A stretch of 12,715 bases of DNA, taken from the NCBI GenBank assembly GCA_021798855.1, contig JAJZBP010000035.1, positions 1-12,715 on the forward strand, written 5' to 3'. Each line of letters opens with the position of its first letter. Positions within the stretch are counted from its first letter, which is position 1. The notes beneath the pieces were generated by a model. It did not search any database and was not told the origin of the DNA. It saw only the letters and a list, made by a program, of their open reading frames with translations. This document shows, piece by piece, positions 7,393 to 12,715 of the stretch. Position numbers and translations under genes: made by a program. Origin of the DNA: Bacillota bacterium (GTDB lineage: Bacteria; Bacillota; Sulfobacillia; JAJZIM01; JAJZBP01).

Positions 7393-8076
7393 TCAACAAT
7401 GGCCCTCACCGGTGATAATGCTGATGTAGGCCAGCATCAAAATGGTAAAGATCAACGCCTGAATCACGGAAACGAAGTTGCTGAAGGCCAACCACAACGT
7501 ACCCACGATCCCCACCACCAGCCAACCGGCAAGCGTCCCGCCGACGGCAGCGATGATTTCCATCACCCGCTCACCCGCCAGGATGTTCCCAAAAAGCCTA
7601 AAAGCAAGGGAAAGAGGCATGAACAACTGTTCCAAGGCATTCACCAATAAGCCGAAGATTGGCACCGGGCTCCACACCCACCACTTGAGGTATCCCAAAA
7701 AACCCTTCTGCCAGATTCCCTCGGCCTGTACCAGCAAAAACACCCCGGCGGCCATCCCGGCCGGCGTGTTGATATCGGCCGTAGGCGAGTGCAAGCCGAG
7801 GGCCAAGGTCGGTAGGAGCCCAAGGATGTTGGCTATCAACAAGAACGAGAAGGTGACGGTTCCAAGAAAGCTCAACCTGCGAACCATCGCCGGTTTGGCC
7901 ATCTGGGAAATCAAGCCTTCGAACGTTTCCAGGATTATCTCCAGGAAATTCTGCATCCGGCCGGGCATCACTTCCGCTCGCCGGACCGCCAGCCACCCGA
8001 AGAAGAGCATGATCAGGGCACTGACCGCATCGGCCACGATCGGCCCGGGTAAAATCGTGGACATGGAAAAACTCAT
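7393..8076 (-). CDS. atpB: ATP synthase Fo subunit a
   Basis: Subunit a, the stator membrane protein forming the two ion half-channels against the c-ring. 227 aa, normal for Firmicutes. Seen: LIANILGLLP near 80-89, SPTADINT at 97-104, the essential arginine Arg160 in SLAFRLFGN (156-164), and SVIQALIFTILMLAYIS (203-219) with the family Gln at 205. About five to six membrane segments. ATG 8076 has a near-perfect AGGAGGT six nt upstream and overlaps the atpI stop as ATGA. 40 nt before atpE. No sign of damage. Confidence 0.97.
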   Translation of the reverse strand: MSFSMSTILPGPIVADAVSALIMLFFGWLAVRRAEVMPGRMQNFLEIILETFEGLISQMAKPAMVRRLSFLGTVTFSFLLIANILGLLPTLALGLHSPTADINTPAGMAAGVFLLVQAEGIWQKGFLGYLKWWVWSPVPIFGLLVNALEQLFMPLSLAFRLFGNILAGERVMEIIAAVGGTLAGWLVVGIVGTLWLAFSNFVSVIQALIFTILMLAYISIITGEGHC

Positions 8077-8474
8077 TTGGTTACCTCCTCAGTCGTCCGT
8101 TGCCTTCGGTGGAGCAAGGCAAACCATGCCTCCACGCCGAAGGTTATCTGGGGCAAAAATATCCCCACCGTCGCCCACGGAACAATTCCCATCCCCACCC
8201 ATCTCTCCAATGAATAGGTGACCACGGCCAATAACCCCAAGCGGCAGAGGAAGCGGGTATTGACCAGAAACATGGCTGTTCCACGGGAAGCTTTGGCCCA
8301 AAGGGGCAAACGCAAGCCAAGAGACAACAGGTCAATGCTACCCAGGACAAGTCCCGCCAACAGCCCCAGGGCGCCGATGGGCCAAAACAAGGAAGCCACG
8401 CCCAATATCCCGACCCCACCCGCCGTCAACCGGGCGGTACGTCCCAAAAGGCAACGGAATTCCTGTTCCCCCAA
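8073..8474 (-). CDS. atpI: ATP synthase subunit I-like assembly protein
   Basis: AtpI-family membrane protein at the head of the atp operon. In other bacteria AtpI helps c-ring assembly or stability and is not part of the mature enzyme. The 133-aa protein shows about four hydrophobic segments, with GLLAGLVLGSIDLLSLGLRL in the middle and GIFLPQITFGVEAWFALLHRR at the end, as in AtpI relatives. The frame is open upstream to 8702, but the extra 76 codons have no family similarity. I start it at TTG 8474, which has GGGGGAG exactly seven nt upstream. It overlaps atpB by 4 nt. No AtpZ-like partner gene is visible upstream. AtpI sequences vary widely, so the name rests on position and membrane pattern more than on motifs. 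Confidence 0.8.
   Translation of the reverse strand: MGEQEFRCLLGRTARLTAGGVGILGVASLFWPIGALGLLAGLVLGSIDLLSLGLRLPLWAKASRGTAMFLVNTRFLCRLGLLAVVTYSLERWVGMGIVPWATVGIFLPQITFGVEAWFALLHRRQRTTEEVTK
8083..8089 (-). promoter_or_regulatory. Strong ribosome binding site of atpB
   Basis: AGGAGGT on the minus strand, six nt before ATG 8076. It is the closest match to the full anti-Shine-Dalgarno complement in the window and lies inside the last codons of atpI. Confidence 0.85.
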
Positions 8475-8481
8475 GAAAATG

Positions 8482-8488
8482 CTCCCCC
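8482..8488 (-). promoter_or_regulatory. Ribosome binding site fixing the TTG start of atpI
   Basis: GGGGGAG on the minus strand, seven nt before TTG 8474. It decides against the much longer open frame that starts at 8702. Confidence 0.7.
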
Positions 8489-8710
8489 TTGAACCGGAAT
8501 AGCCAACAACAAACCAAGCCCCCGATCTCAGGGCGCCGTAACCGGACAGCGAAATCGTCCAAACTCCAACCAAGCCGGAGTTTGCTTGTGAAACTTCGCT
8601 CCAATTGCACCGCGCGAACCCCTCTTCAGGCGCTCCGCAACCATTACCTTTTTCCCCACGCCGTCGTTCGGCATGGAATATGACCCTACATGAAAGACAC
8701 ACTTAACAAG

Positions 8711-8734
8711 GGGTTTGTATCCGCGCACAAACCC
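8711..8734 (-). repeat. Perfect 8-bp hairpin in the atp leader
   Basis: GGGTTTGT and ACAAACCC pair perfectly around an 8-nt loop. On the minus strand the stem is followed by CCTTGTTAAGTG, with no real T run, so it is not a standard intrinsic terminator. It could be a leader structure, an mRNA-stabilising stem or a processing site. Confidence 0.55.
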
Positions 8735-8828
8735 GCCCTCAACCTAAACCCTGCATCCAAACCGGCCGTCCGGACGCACTTATTCCCCGTTCTGGAACTT
8801 CTTCACTCTCATCCCCTTTACCATGTAG

Positions 8829-8886
8829 AATTCGGCATAACGGTGATCAGCCCTAGGGCACGAGTGGCAATTTGGCATCCAGGTGA
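8829..8886 (+). repeat. Two 18-nt direct repeats, 40-nt period, IS21-end-like
   Basis: AATTCGGCATAACGGTGA at 8829-8846 and AATTTGGCATCCAGGTGA at 8869-8886 agree at 14 of 18 positions and start exactly 40 nt apart. The form (GGCAT followed by GGTGA, the first copy continuing TCA) resembles the multiple terminal repeats bound by the transposase of IS21-family elements. No istA or istB coding trace is visible, so at most this is an isolated end or a small non-autonomous relic. The repeats are directly seen; the IS21 link is from memory of the family and is tentative. Confidence 0.4.
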
Positions 8887-9022
8887 CTCCGAACCCTCGC
8901 ATGATTCATTTGTACGCAATATGCCAAGCCGCCCGGCTGATCGAAGTGGAGGAACGAGCTTCGTTGGCCCCCCGACGGTTCGAACCCAGAAAACGGCCGG
9001 GAAGTTCGTATCCTTCGATAAA

Positions 9023-9051
9023 ATCATAATGATAAAACAAGCTATCGTCAA
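9023..9051 (-). promoter_or_regulatory. Sigma-A-type promoter for the atp operon
   Basis: On the minus strand TTGACG (9051-9046, five of six) is followed after 17 nt by TATGAT (9028-9023, five of six), inside the AT-richest part of the trpS-atpI gap. Expected start is near 9016. No equally good promoter is visible closer to atpI, which implies the long leader. A second TTGACT at 9058-9053 has a poorer -10. Confidence 0.7.
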
Positions 9052-9109
9052 TAGTCAATTTAAAAATAACCTACCTGTTGTCACAGAAACACGAATCGCC
9101 ATAATCAAA

Positions 9110-9139
9110 CGTCAAACGGTAAACAACGAACGGTTGACG
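9110..9139 (-). repeat. Imperfect inverted repeat after trpS
   Basis: CGTCAAACG (9110-9118) and CGGTTGACG (9131-9139) form a 9-bp stem with one mismatch around a 12-nt loop, a few nt after the trpS stop. On the minus strand it is followed by TTTGATTATGG, a weak T-tract, so it could be a poor terminator. The tract also contains near-repeats of AAACGGT/GAACGGT and may be a decayed short-repeat stretch. Confidence 0.35.
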
Positions 9140-9145
9140 CCCCCC

Positions 9146-10141
9146 CTAAACCGGCTCCATACCAAACCGCTTCCTGGCTCTGGATAGGGTCTTGCCGGCG
9201 ATTCCCGCCGCCCGTTCAGCCCCCTGACGCAGAATCTCCCCGACGGCCGCCGGATCCTTTTTGAGTGCCCGATAACGGGTCTGCAAGGGCCGCAGGTTTT
9301 CCACCACCACTTCCGTCAGTTCTCGCTTGAAAAAGCCGTAACCTTTGCCGGTGTACCTGGCCTCCAAGTCCGACATGGTCTCACCGGTCAGCAGGGAATA
9401 AATCGTCAGCAGGTTTGAGATGCCGGGCTTTTCCTCCGGAGCATAGCAGATTTGGCCTCCGGTATCGGTAACCGCCGTTTTGATTTTTCGGGTGATGGTG
9501 TCCGGGTCGTCCTCCAAGGCGATGTAGTTATTGGGGCTGCCGGCGCTTTTTGACATCTTCTTGGTGGGCTGGTCGAGCCCCATGATCCGTCCCCCTGTCC
9601 CCAGGATCAGCGGTTCCGGTAGGATAAAGGTGTCCCCGAAGGTCGCATTGAACCGTTCGGCCACATCCCGGCAGAGCTCCACGTGCTGTTTTTGATCCTC
9701 CCCCACCGGAACCACGTTGGCATCATACAGCAGGATGTCGGCAGCCATCAGCACCGGATAGGTAAAGAGTCCCACCGATACGCTCTCCCGCCCTTCACCC
9801 TTCTCCTTGAACTGGGTCATCCGTGCCAACTCGCCGAAACGGGCGACGCAGCCCAAGATCCATGCCAATTCGCTGTGAGCTCCGACTGCGGATTGGACAA
9901 AGATGGTGCTCTTTGCCGGATCCAAACCGGCCGCCAGGTAGAAAGCGGCCACCGCCGAAACGCTCCGCCTCAACACCACCGGATCGTGGGTTGCGGTGCA
10001 TGCATGGAGGTCAACGATGCAGTAGATGCCGTCCACCGTGTCCTGGAGTTTCACCCATTGCTTGATGGCCCCCAGGTAGTTTCCAAGGTGCAGGTTTCCC
10101 GTGGGCTGGATGCCGGAAAAAGAACGTTTGGGCAAGGGCAA
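9146..10141 (-). CDS. trpS: Tryptophanyl-tRNA synthetase
   Basis: Class I aminoacyl-tRNA synthetase that charges tRNA-Trp in the cytoplasm. 331 aa from the chosen start, the usual bacterial length. Seen: FSGIQPTGNLHLGNYLGA near the N-terminus, whose NLHLGN is the HIGH-type motif; AADILLYD with the tryptophan-pocket Asp near 135; VGEDQKQHVEL near 146-156; and KMSKS at 195-199. The frame reaches ATG 10159, but that start lacks a ribosome binding site, whereas AGGGGGG sits five nt before TTG 10141, which I prefer. It follows recR by 141 nt with no T-box elements visible. The dnaX-ybaB-recR neighbourhood is an uncommon place for trpS. Confidence 0.97.
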   Translation of the reverse strand: MPLPKRSFSGIQPTGNLHLGNYLGAIKQWVKLQDTVDGIYCIVDLHACTATHDPVVLRRSVSAVAAFYLAAGLDPAKSTIFVQSAVGAHSELAWILGCVARFGELARMTQFKEKGEGRESVSVGLFTYPVLMAADILLYDANVVPVGEDQKQHVELCRDVAERFNATFGDTFILPEPLILGTGGRIMGLDQPTKKMSKSAGSPNNYIALEDDPDTITRKIKTAVTDTGGQICYAPEEKPGISNLLTIYSLLTGETMSDLEARYTGKGYGFFKRELTEVVVENLRPLQTRYRALKKDPAAVGEILRQGAERAAGIAGKTLSRARKRFGMEPV

Positions 10142-10146
10142 ACCGT

Positions 10147-10153
10147 CCCCCCT
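10147..10153 (-). promoter_or_regulatory. Ribosome binding site favouring the TTG start of trpS
   Basis: AGGGGGG on the minus strand, five nt before TTG 10141. It lies inside the codons that a start at ATG 10159 would translate, which argues for the shorter protein. Confidence 0.65.
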
Positions 10154-10247
10154 CAACATTTTGCTTTGTGTTTCGATGCCCGCCGTATTCCACGGTGATC
10201 ATTCCCCCATAGAAGGCCCCTGCCTCCGCAAAGAAGGGGAGTGCTCA

Positions 10248-10276
10248 ATTTAAGCCTTCCCACGGATCGTTCCCAA
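10248..10276 (-). promoter_or_regulatory. Weak promoter candidate before trpS
   Basis: TTGGGA (10276-10271) and TTAAAT (10253-10248) are 17 nt apart on the minus strand, each matching four of six consensus positions. It could give trpS some independent expression, but read-through from recR explains the layout as well. The rest of the recR-trpS gap can fold GAAGGC (10259-10254) with GCCTTC (10217-10212), without a following T run. Confidence 0.25.
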
Positions 10277-10282
10277 CCCTCC

Positions 10283-10882
10283 TCATCCCACCTCCCGACG
10301 TCCCTCCAACGCGCGGGCCAGGGTGACCTCGTCGGCGTAATCCAAGTCGCCGCCGACGGGAATTCCGCGGGCGATCCTGGTCGTCCTGACTCCCAGGGGG
10401 CGAATCAGCCTGGCCATGTACAGGGCGGTGGCTTCCCCCTCCACGTCGGGGTTGGTGGCCAGGATCACCTCCTTCACCCCGCCGTCCTTGAGCCGTTCCA
10501 GCAATTCTCCGATGCGCAAGGCCCCCGGACCGATTCCGTCCATGGGTGAAATGACACCGTGCAGCACGTGATATGAGCCGCGATACTCCCCGGTTCTTTC
10601 CAGGGCCAAAACATCCTTGGGCTCCTCCACCACCAGGATACTGCTCCGGTCCCGGGCCGGATCGGCACAAAGAAGGCAAGGCTCCACGTCCGTGAGGTTC
10701 TGGCAGACTCCGCAGGAGAAGATCCTCTGCTTGGCTTCCAGCATCGCGGCTGCCAGCGCCTCCACCCGCTCGGGTTTTTCCCGCAGCAGGTGAAAGGCCA
10801 ACCGCTGGGCCGTCTTGGGACCAACTCCAGGCAGACTACAAAGTTCCTCGATCAACCTGGCGATCGTCTTAGGATACAACAC
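10283..10882 (-). CDS. recR: Recombination mediator protein RecR
   Basis: RecR works with RecF/RecO to load RecA at single-strand gaps. 199 aa, exactly the family size. Order of parts: helix-hairpin-helix around 10-30 (LCSLPGVGPKTAQRLAFHLL), a four-cysteine zinc finger C57-C60-C69-C72, then a Toprim domain from about 80 to 175 with ILVVEEPKD and LATNPDVEGEATALY, and the C-terminal ARGIPVGGDLDYADEVTLARAL motif. Start is GTG 10882-10880, with GGAGGG eight nt upstream. It follows ybaB by 30 nt in the standard dnaX-ybaB-recR order. The usual clostridial followers (DUF2508, bofA) are not present; trpS follows instead. Confidence 0.98.
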   Translation of the reverse strand: MLYPKTIARLIEELCSLPGVGPKTAQRLAFHLLREKPERVEALAAAMLEAKQRIFSCGVCQNLTDVEPCLLCADPARDRSSILVVEEPKDVLALERTGEYRGSYHVLHGVISPMDGIGPGALRIGELLERLKDGGVKEVILATNPDVEGEATALYMARLIRPLGVRTTRIARGIPVGGDLDYADEVTLARALEGRREVG

Positions 10883-10912
10883 GTTCCGGTCCCTCCGTCC
10901 CGCCCAAGGGCG

Positions 10913-11254
10913 TCAAAACCCCGGCAACTTCATTCCCGGCAACCCCAAGCCTCCGGTAAGTTGAGCCATCTCGGCCGCCATCATCTCCTTCCCCTGCCGC
11001 AAGGCCTCGTTGACCGCCGCCAAAACCATGTCCTGGAGCATCTCCACATCCTCGGGATCGGCCGCCGCCGGGGCAATCTCAATCGCCGTAACCTCTCCGC
11101 CACCGTTGGCGGTCACCTTTACCATTCCCCCCCCGGCCATCGCTTCCACCGTTCTGGCCGCCACTTCCCCCTGGATCTTCAGCATCTCCGCCTGCATCTT
11201 CTGGGCCTGCTGCATCATCTTGTCCAGGTTCATCTTGCCGAAGTTACCGTTCAT
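10913..11254 (-). CDS. ybaB: YbaB/EbfC family nucleoid-associated protein
   Basis: Small DNA-binding protein, 113 aa, thought to act as a dimer on DNA and linked to the nucleoid and repair. Its exact job is unsettled. Seen: a Met/Gln-rich N-terminal helix (KMMQQAQKMQAEM), RTVEAMAGGGMVKVTANGGG forming the central strands, and DPEDVEMLQDMVLAAVNEAL in the C-terminal helix, followed by a Gly/Pro/Leu tail. ATG 11254 lies within the last codons of dnaX, an 11-nt overlap, with GGAAG eight nt upstream, so translation is coupled to dnaX. Sits between dnaX and recR, as in most Firmicutes. Confidence 0.97.
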   Translation of the reverse strand: MNGNFGKMNLDKMMQQAQKMQAEMLKIQGEVAARTVEAMAGGGMVKVTANGGGEVTAIEIAPAAADPEDVEMLQDMVLAAVNEALRQGKEMMAAEMAQLTGGLGLPGMKLPGF

Positions 11255-12715
11255 TCTGATCTTCCTTCCCGGTTATAGGTGGCGTCACCCGTACTTTTTC
11301 GCTGCCGAAAATATTTCTGGCCCGTTGAACCAACGGATGTTCCTCCGCTCCCAACACAGCCTCCAATTCCACGTCATGCCCAAGCACCCGACCCAAAACC
11401 GCCTGAACAATGCGCCGGTTTCCCTCCTCGCCCATTTTATCCCGGTGAAAGGGATAGGGAAACGCCACCACCACCCGCTTCCCCCTGGCTTCAACCGGTT
11501 GTCCCTCACTCAAGACGGCGTGGGTCGCCCGCCCTTCCCGCTTAACCGCTTCCAAAACTTTGGGCCAAGCTTTCCGAACTTCCTCGAGCAGATCGCTTTT
11601 TTCCGGAGGGGCAACGTCCTTCCCCATCTCAATCGGTTCAGCGGCCGTCGCCCCCAAATCCGCTAGCCCCAACATGGCTATTTCCAAAGTCAGGGCCGGG
11701 GAAGGCGACCATTTCAACTCCCCCTGGGCCTTGAGGAGATCGTCCACCAGTTGTAGCAGACGAGCCTGGCTAAATTTCCCAGCCTCTTCCAGCACTGAAA
11801 TATCAGGCGGCGGTTCCAAGAGGTCCGGACTCACCTTGGCCAACAGCAGATCCCGGTAATGGTAGGCCAGTTCCCTCAACACCGTTCCCGGCTCGCCTCC
11901 GTCGGCGAGTACCCCCTGCACCCAAACCGCAATCCGCCGCAGATCTCCCGTAACCAGAGCATCGCTGAAATCCAGCATCCGATCCGCAGGAATGGCCCCC
12001 AATAGCTCCAGCACCCCGGCCAGGGTAATCCCTCCCGCCTCGTAGAGCCATGCTTGATCCAGGAGGGAAAGGGCGTCCCGCAATCCACCGTCGGCCCGAC
12101 GAGCGATGTAGGCCAGGGCGGCTTCTTCGGCTGTCAAGCCTTCGGCCTTGGCCACCTCCTCCAAACGAGTGCGGATATCCCCCACCCCCAGCCGATGGAA
12201 GTCGAAACGTTGACAACGAGAGTGAACGGTTGGGGGCAGTTTACCCGGATCGGTGGTGGCCAGAATGAAGAGCAAATAAGCCGGGGGCTCCTCCAGCGTC
12301 TTGAGGAGGGCGTTGGCGGCCTCCTGGGTCAGCATGTGAACCTCGTCTATGATGTATACGCGCCTTTGCCCATTCCCAGGTGGATATTGGATCTTCTCCT
12401 TGAGGCTGCGAATCTCGTCAATTCCCCGGTTTGAGGCGGCATCCACCTCAACCACGTCCAAAGACGTTCCCCCGTTGACGGCTTGGCAGGAAGCACAAAC
12501 GTTGCAAGGTTCCCCCCCAACCCCGTCTGCACAGTTCACCGCTTTGGCCAGGATCTTGGCCACCGATGTCTTGCCGGTTCCCCGTGGCCCGGTGAAAAGG
12601 TAGGCGTGGCCCACCTGCCCCCGCTCCACCGCTTGACGCAGGGACTTGACCGCCGCCTTTTGGGCCACCACCTGGGAAAAGGTTTGCGGGCGCCACTCCC
12701 GATAGAGAACGAGAC
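11244..12715 (-). CDS. dnaX: DNA polymerase III subunit gamma/tau (partial, start outside window)
   Basis: ATPase of the clamp loader, which opens the beta clamp and ties it to the polymerase. 490 codons are visible. The first in-window residues LVLYREWRPQTF match the DnaX N-terminus, so only a few codons are missing. In window numbering: Walker A GPRGTGKT (43-50), zinc finger C62-x8-C71-x2-C74-x2-C77, Walker B DEVH (124-127), sensor SRC (166-168). Domain III ends near 370, followed by a short C-terminal part of about 120 residues ending GKEDQNER, so the protein is shorter than E. coli tau. An A6G run (11602-11596) lies at codon 373, the domain III/IV boundary, and might allow slippage to a gamma-like form. 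Overlaps ybaB by 11 nt. Confidence 0.97.
   Translation of the reverse strand, partial: LVLYREWRPQTFSQVVAQKAAVKSLRQAVERGQVGHAYLFTGPRGTGKTSVAKILAKAVNCADGVGGEPCNVCASCQAVNGGTSLDVVEVDAASNRGIDEIRSLKEKIQYPPGNGQRRVYIIDEVHMLTQEAANALLKTLEEPPAYLLFILATTDPGKLPPTVHSRCQRFDFHRLGVGDIRTRLEEVAKAEGLTAEEAALAYIARRADGGLRDALSLLDQAWLYEAGGITLAGVLELLGAIPADRMLDFSDALVTGDLRRIAVWVQGVLADGGEPGTVLRELAYHYRDLLLAKVSPDLLEPPPDISVLEEAGKFSQARLLQLVDDLLKAQGELKWSPSPALTLEIAMLGLADLGATAAEPIEMGKDVAPPEKSDLLEEVRKAWPKVLEAVKREGRATHAVLSEGQPVEARGKRVVVAFPYPFHRDKMGEEGNRRIVQAVLGRVLGHDVELEAVLGAEEHPLVQRARNIFGSEKVRVTPPITGKEDQNER

Larger units (their letters stand above)
8475..9022 (-). other. Long untranslated leader of the atp operon with palindromes and a possible element relic
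   Basis: No credible gene lies here. If transcription begins near 9016 the atp mRNA has a leader of about 540 nt. It holds perfect 10-bp palindromes GGTTCGAACC (8977-8986), GCCCTAGGGC (8850-8859) and CGTCCGGACG (8767-8776), a small hairpin AACGA/TCGTT (8953-8965), an 8-bp hairpin (8711-8734), and two 18-nt direct repeats (8829-8846, 8869-8886). TTGGCAT (8926-8920) can also pair with ATGCCAA within the second repeat. I could not match it to a known riboswitch or to OLE, T-box or raiA RNA. It may be a regulatory leader, an inserted element relic, or both. Confidence 0.5.

Noticed and set aside
8475..8702. N-terminal extension of atpI, or an upstream atpZ gene
   Set aside because: The 76 extra codons and the other frames here show no AtpZ or AtpI pattern, and a well-spaced ribosome binding site at 8482-8488 points to TTG 8474. 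I also tried to join frames by a single shift and got no AtpZ-like helix pair.
8890..8930. Sporulation sigma-factor promoter (GCATA...CATGCGA) on the minus strand
   Set aside because: The -35 half fits a sigma F/G pattern, but the -10 half matches only partly, and no gene follows that would need it. Too weak to list.
8941..9000. tRNA-like GGTTCGAACC resembling a T-loop
   Set aside because: Neither strand gives a paired T-stem around it, and no acceptor stem, anticodon arm or CCA is found. It is a simple 10-bp palindrome.
8475..9022. OLE RNA or a group II intron in the atp leader
   Set aside because: The length is suggestive, but OLE RNA normally sits with its OapA partner gene, which is absent here. 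No group II domain V hairpin with a GAAA loop and catalytic AGC was found, and no reverse transcriptase is nearby.
10011..10202. Small minus-strand frame starting at ATG 10202 before trpS
   Set aside because: Its G-run is only one nt from the ATG, and most of the frame is trpS read out of phase.
10142..10282. T-box or trp leader before trpS
   Set aside because: The gap lacks the conserved T-box antiterminator sequence and a following terminator; it is too short for a full T-box.

Overview
The window reads as chromosomal housekeeping DNA from a GC-rich Gram-positive anaerobe of the Clostridia type (Desulforudis, Ammonifex, Moorella or Pelotomaculum-like; genus is an inference). The signs are the dnaX-ybaB-recR block, a nine-gene ATP synthase operon headed by an atpI-like gene, a TagO/WecA-MnaA pair, purine-rich coding strands, strong G-rich ribosome binding sites and many TTG/GTG starts. 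Every gene I can support lies on the minus strand, so transcription runs from high to low coordinates. I see no rRNA, tRNA, CRISPR array, intact insertion sequence or new multi-gene system.

Layout in transcription order. (1) 12715-10283: dnaX (5' end outside the window), ybaB and recR, the classic DNA replication/repair cluster, with an 11-nt dnaX/ybaB overlap. (2) 10141-9146: trpS, tryptophanyl-tRNA synthetase, 141 nt after recR if its TTG start is right. I see no T-box leader, so it is probably read through from recR or driven by a weak promoter. (3) 9145-8475: a 671-nt stretch without a credible gene. It holds a good sigma-A-type promoter (9051-9023), then a leader of about 540 nt with several perfect palindromes, a strong hairpin and two 18-nt direct repeats exactly 40 nt apart. 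The repeats recall the ends of IS21-family elements. (4) 8474-1693: the ATP synthase operon in the order atpI-B-E-F-H-A-G-D-C, with short gaps and overlaps and all subunits full length. (5) 1692-1445: an intergenic region with a near-consensus promoter (1570-1542) and an operator-like dyad. (6) 1444-1: wecA/tagO and wecB/mnaA (runs off the window), translationally coupled by a TTGA overlap, for lipid-linked GlcNAc and UDP-ManNAc supply in cell-surface polymer synthesis.

How the parts work together: AtpI probably helps assemble the c-ring; AtpB, AtpE and AtpF form the membrane Fo; AtpH links Fo to F1; AtpA/D/G/C form F1. The c subunit has the carboxylate-Ala pattern of proton-coupled enzymes but an Asn at the position where sodium-type rings carry Gln. 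The most unusual parts are the long atp leader with its possible IS21 relic, the c-subunit Asn, a Ser for Gln in the alpha P-loop, and an A6G run in dnaX at the domain III/IV boundary.
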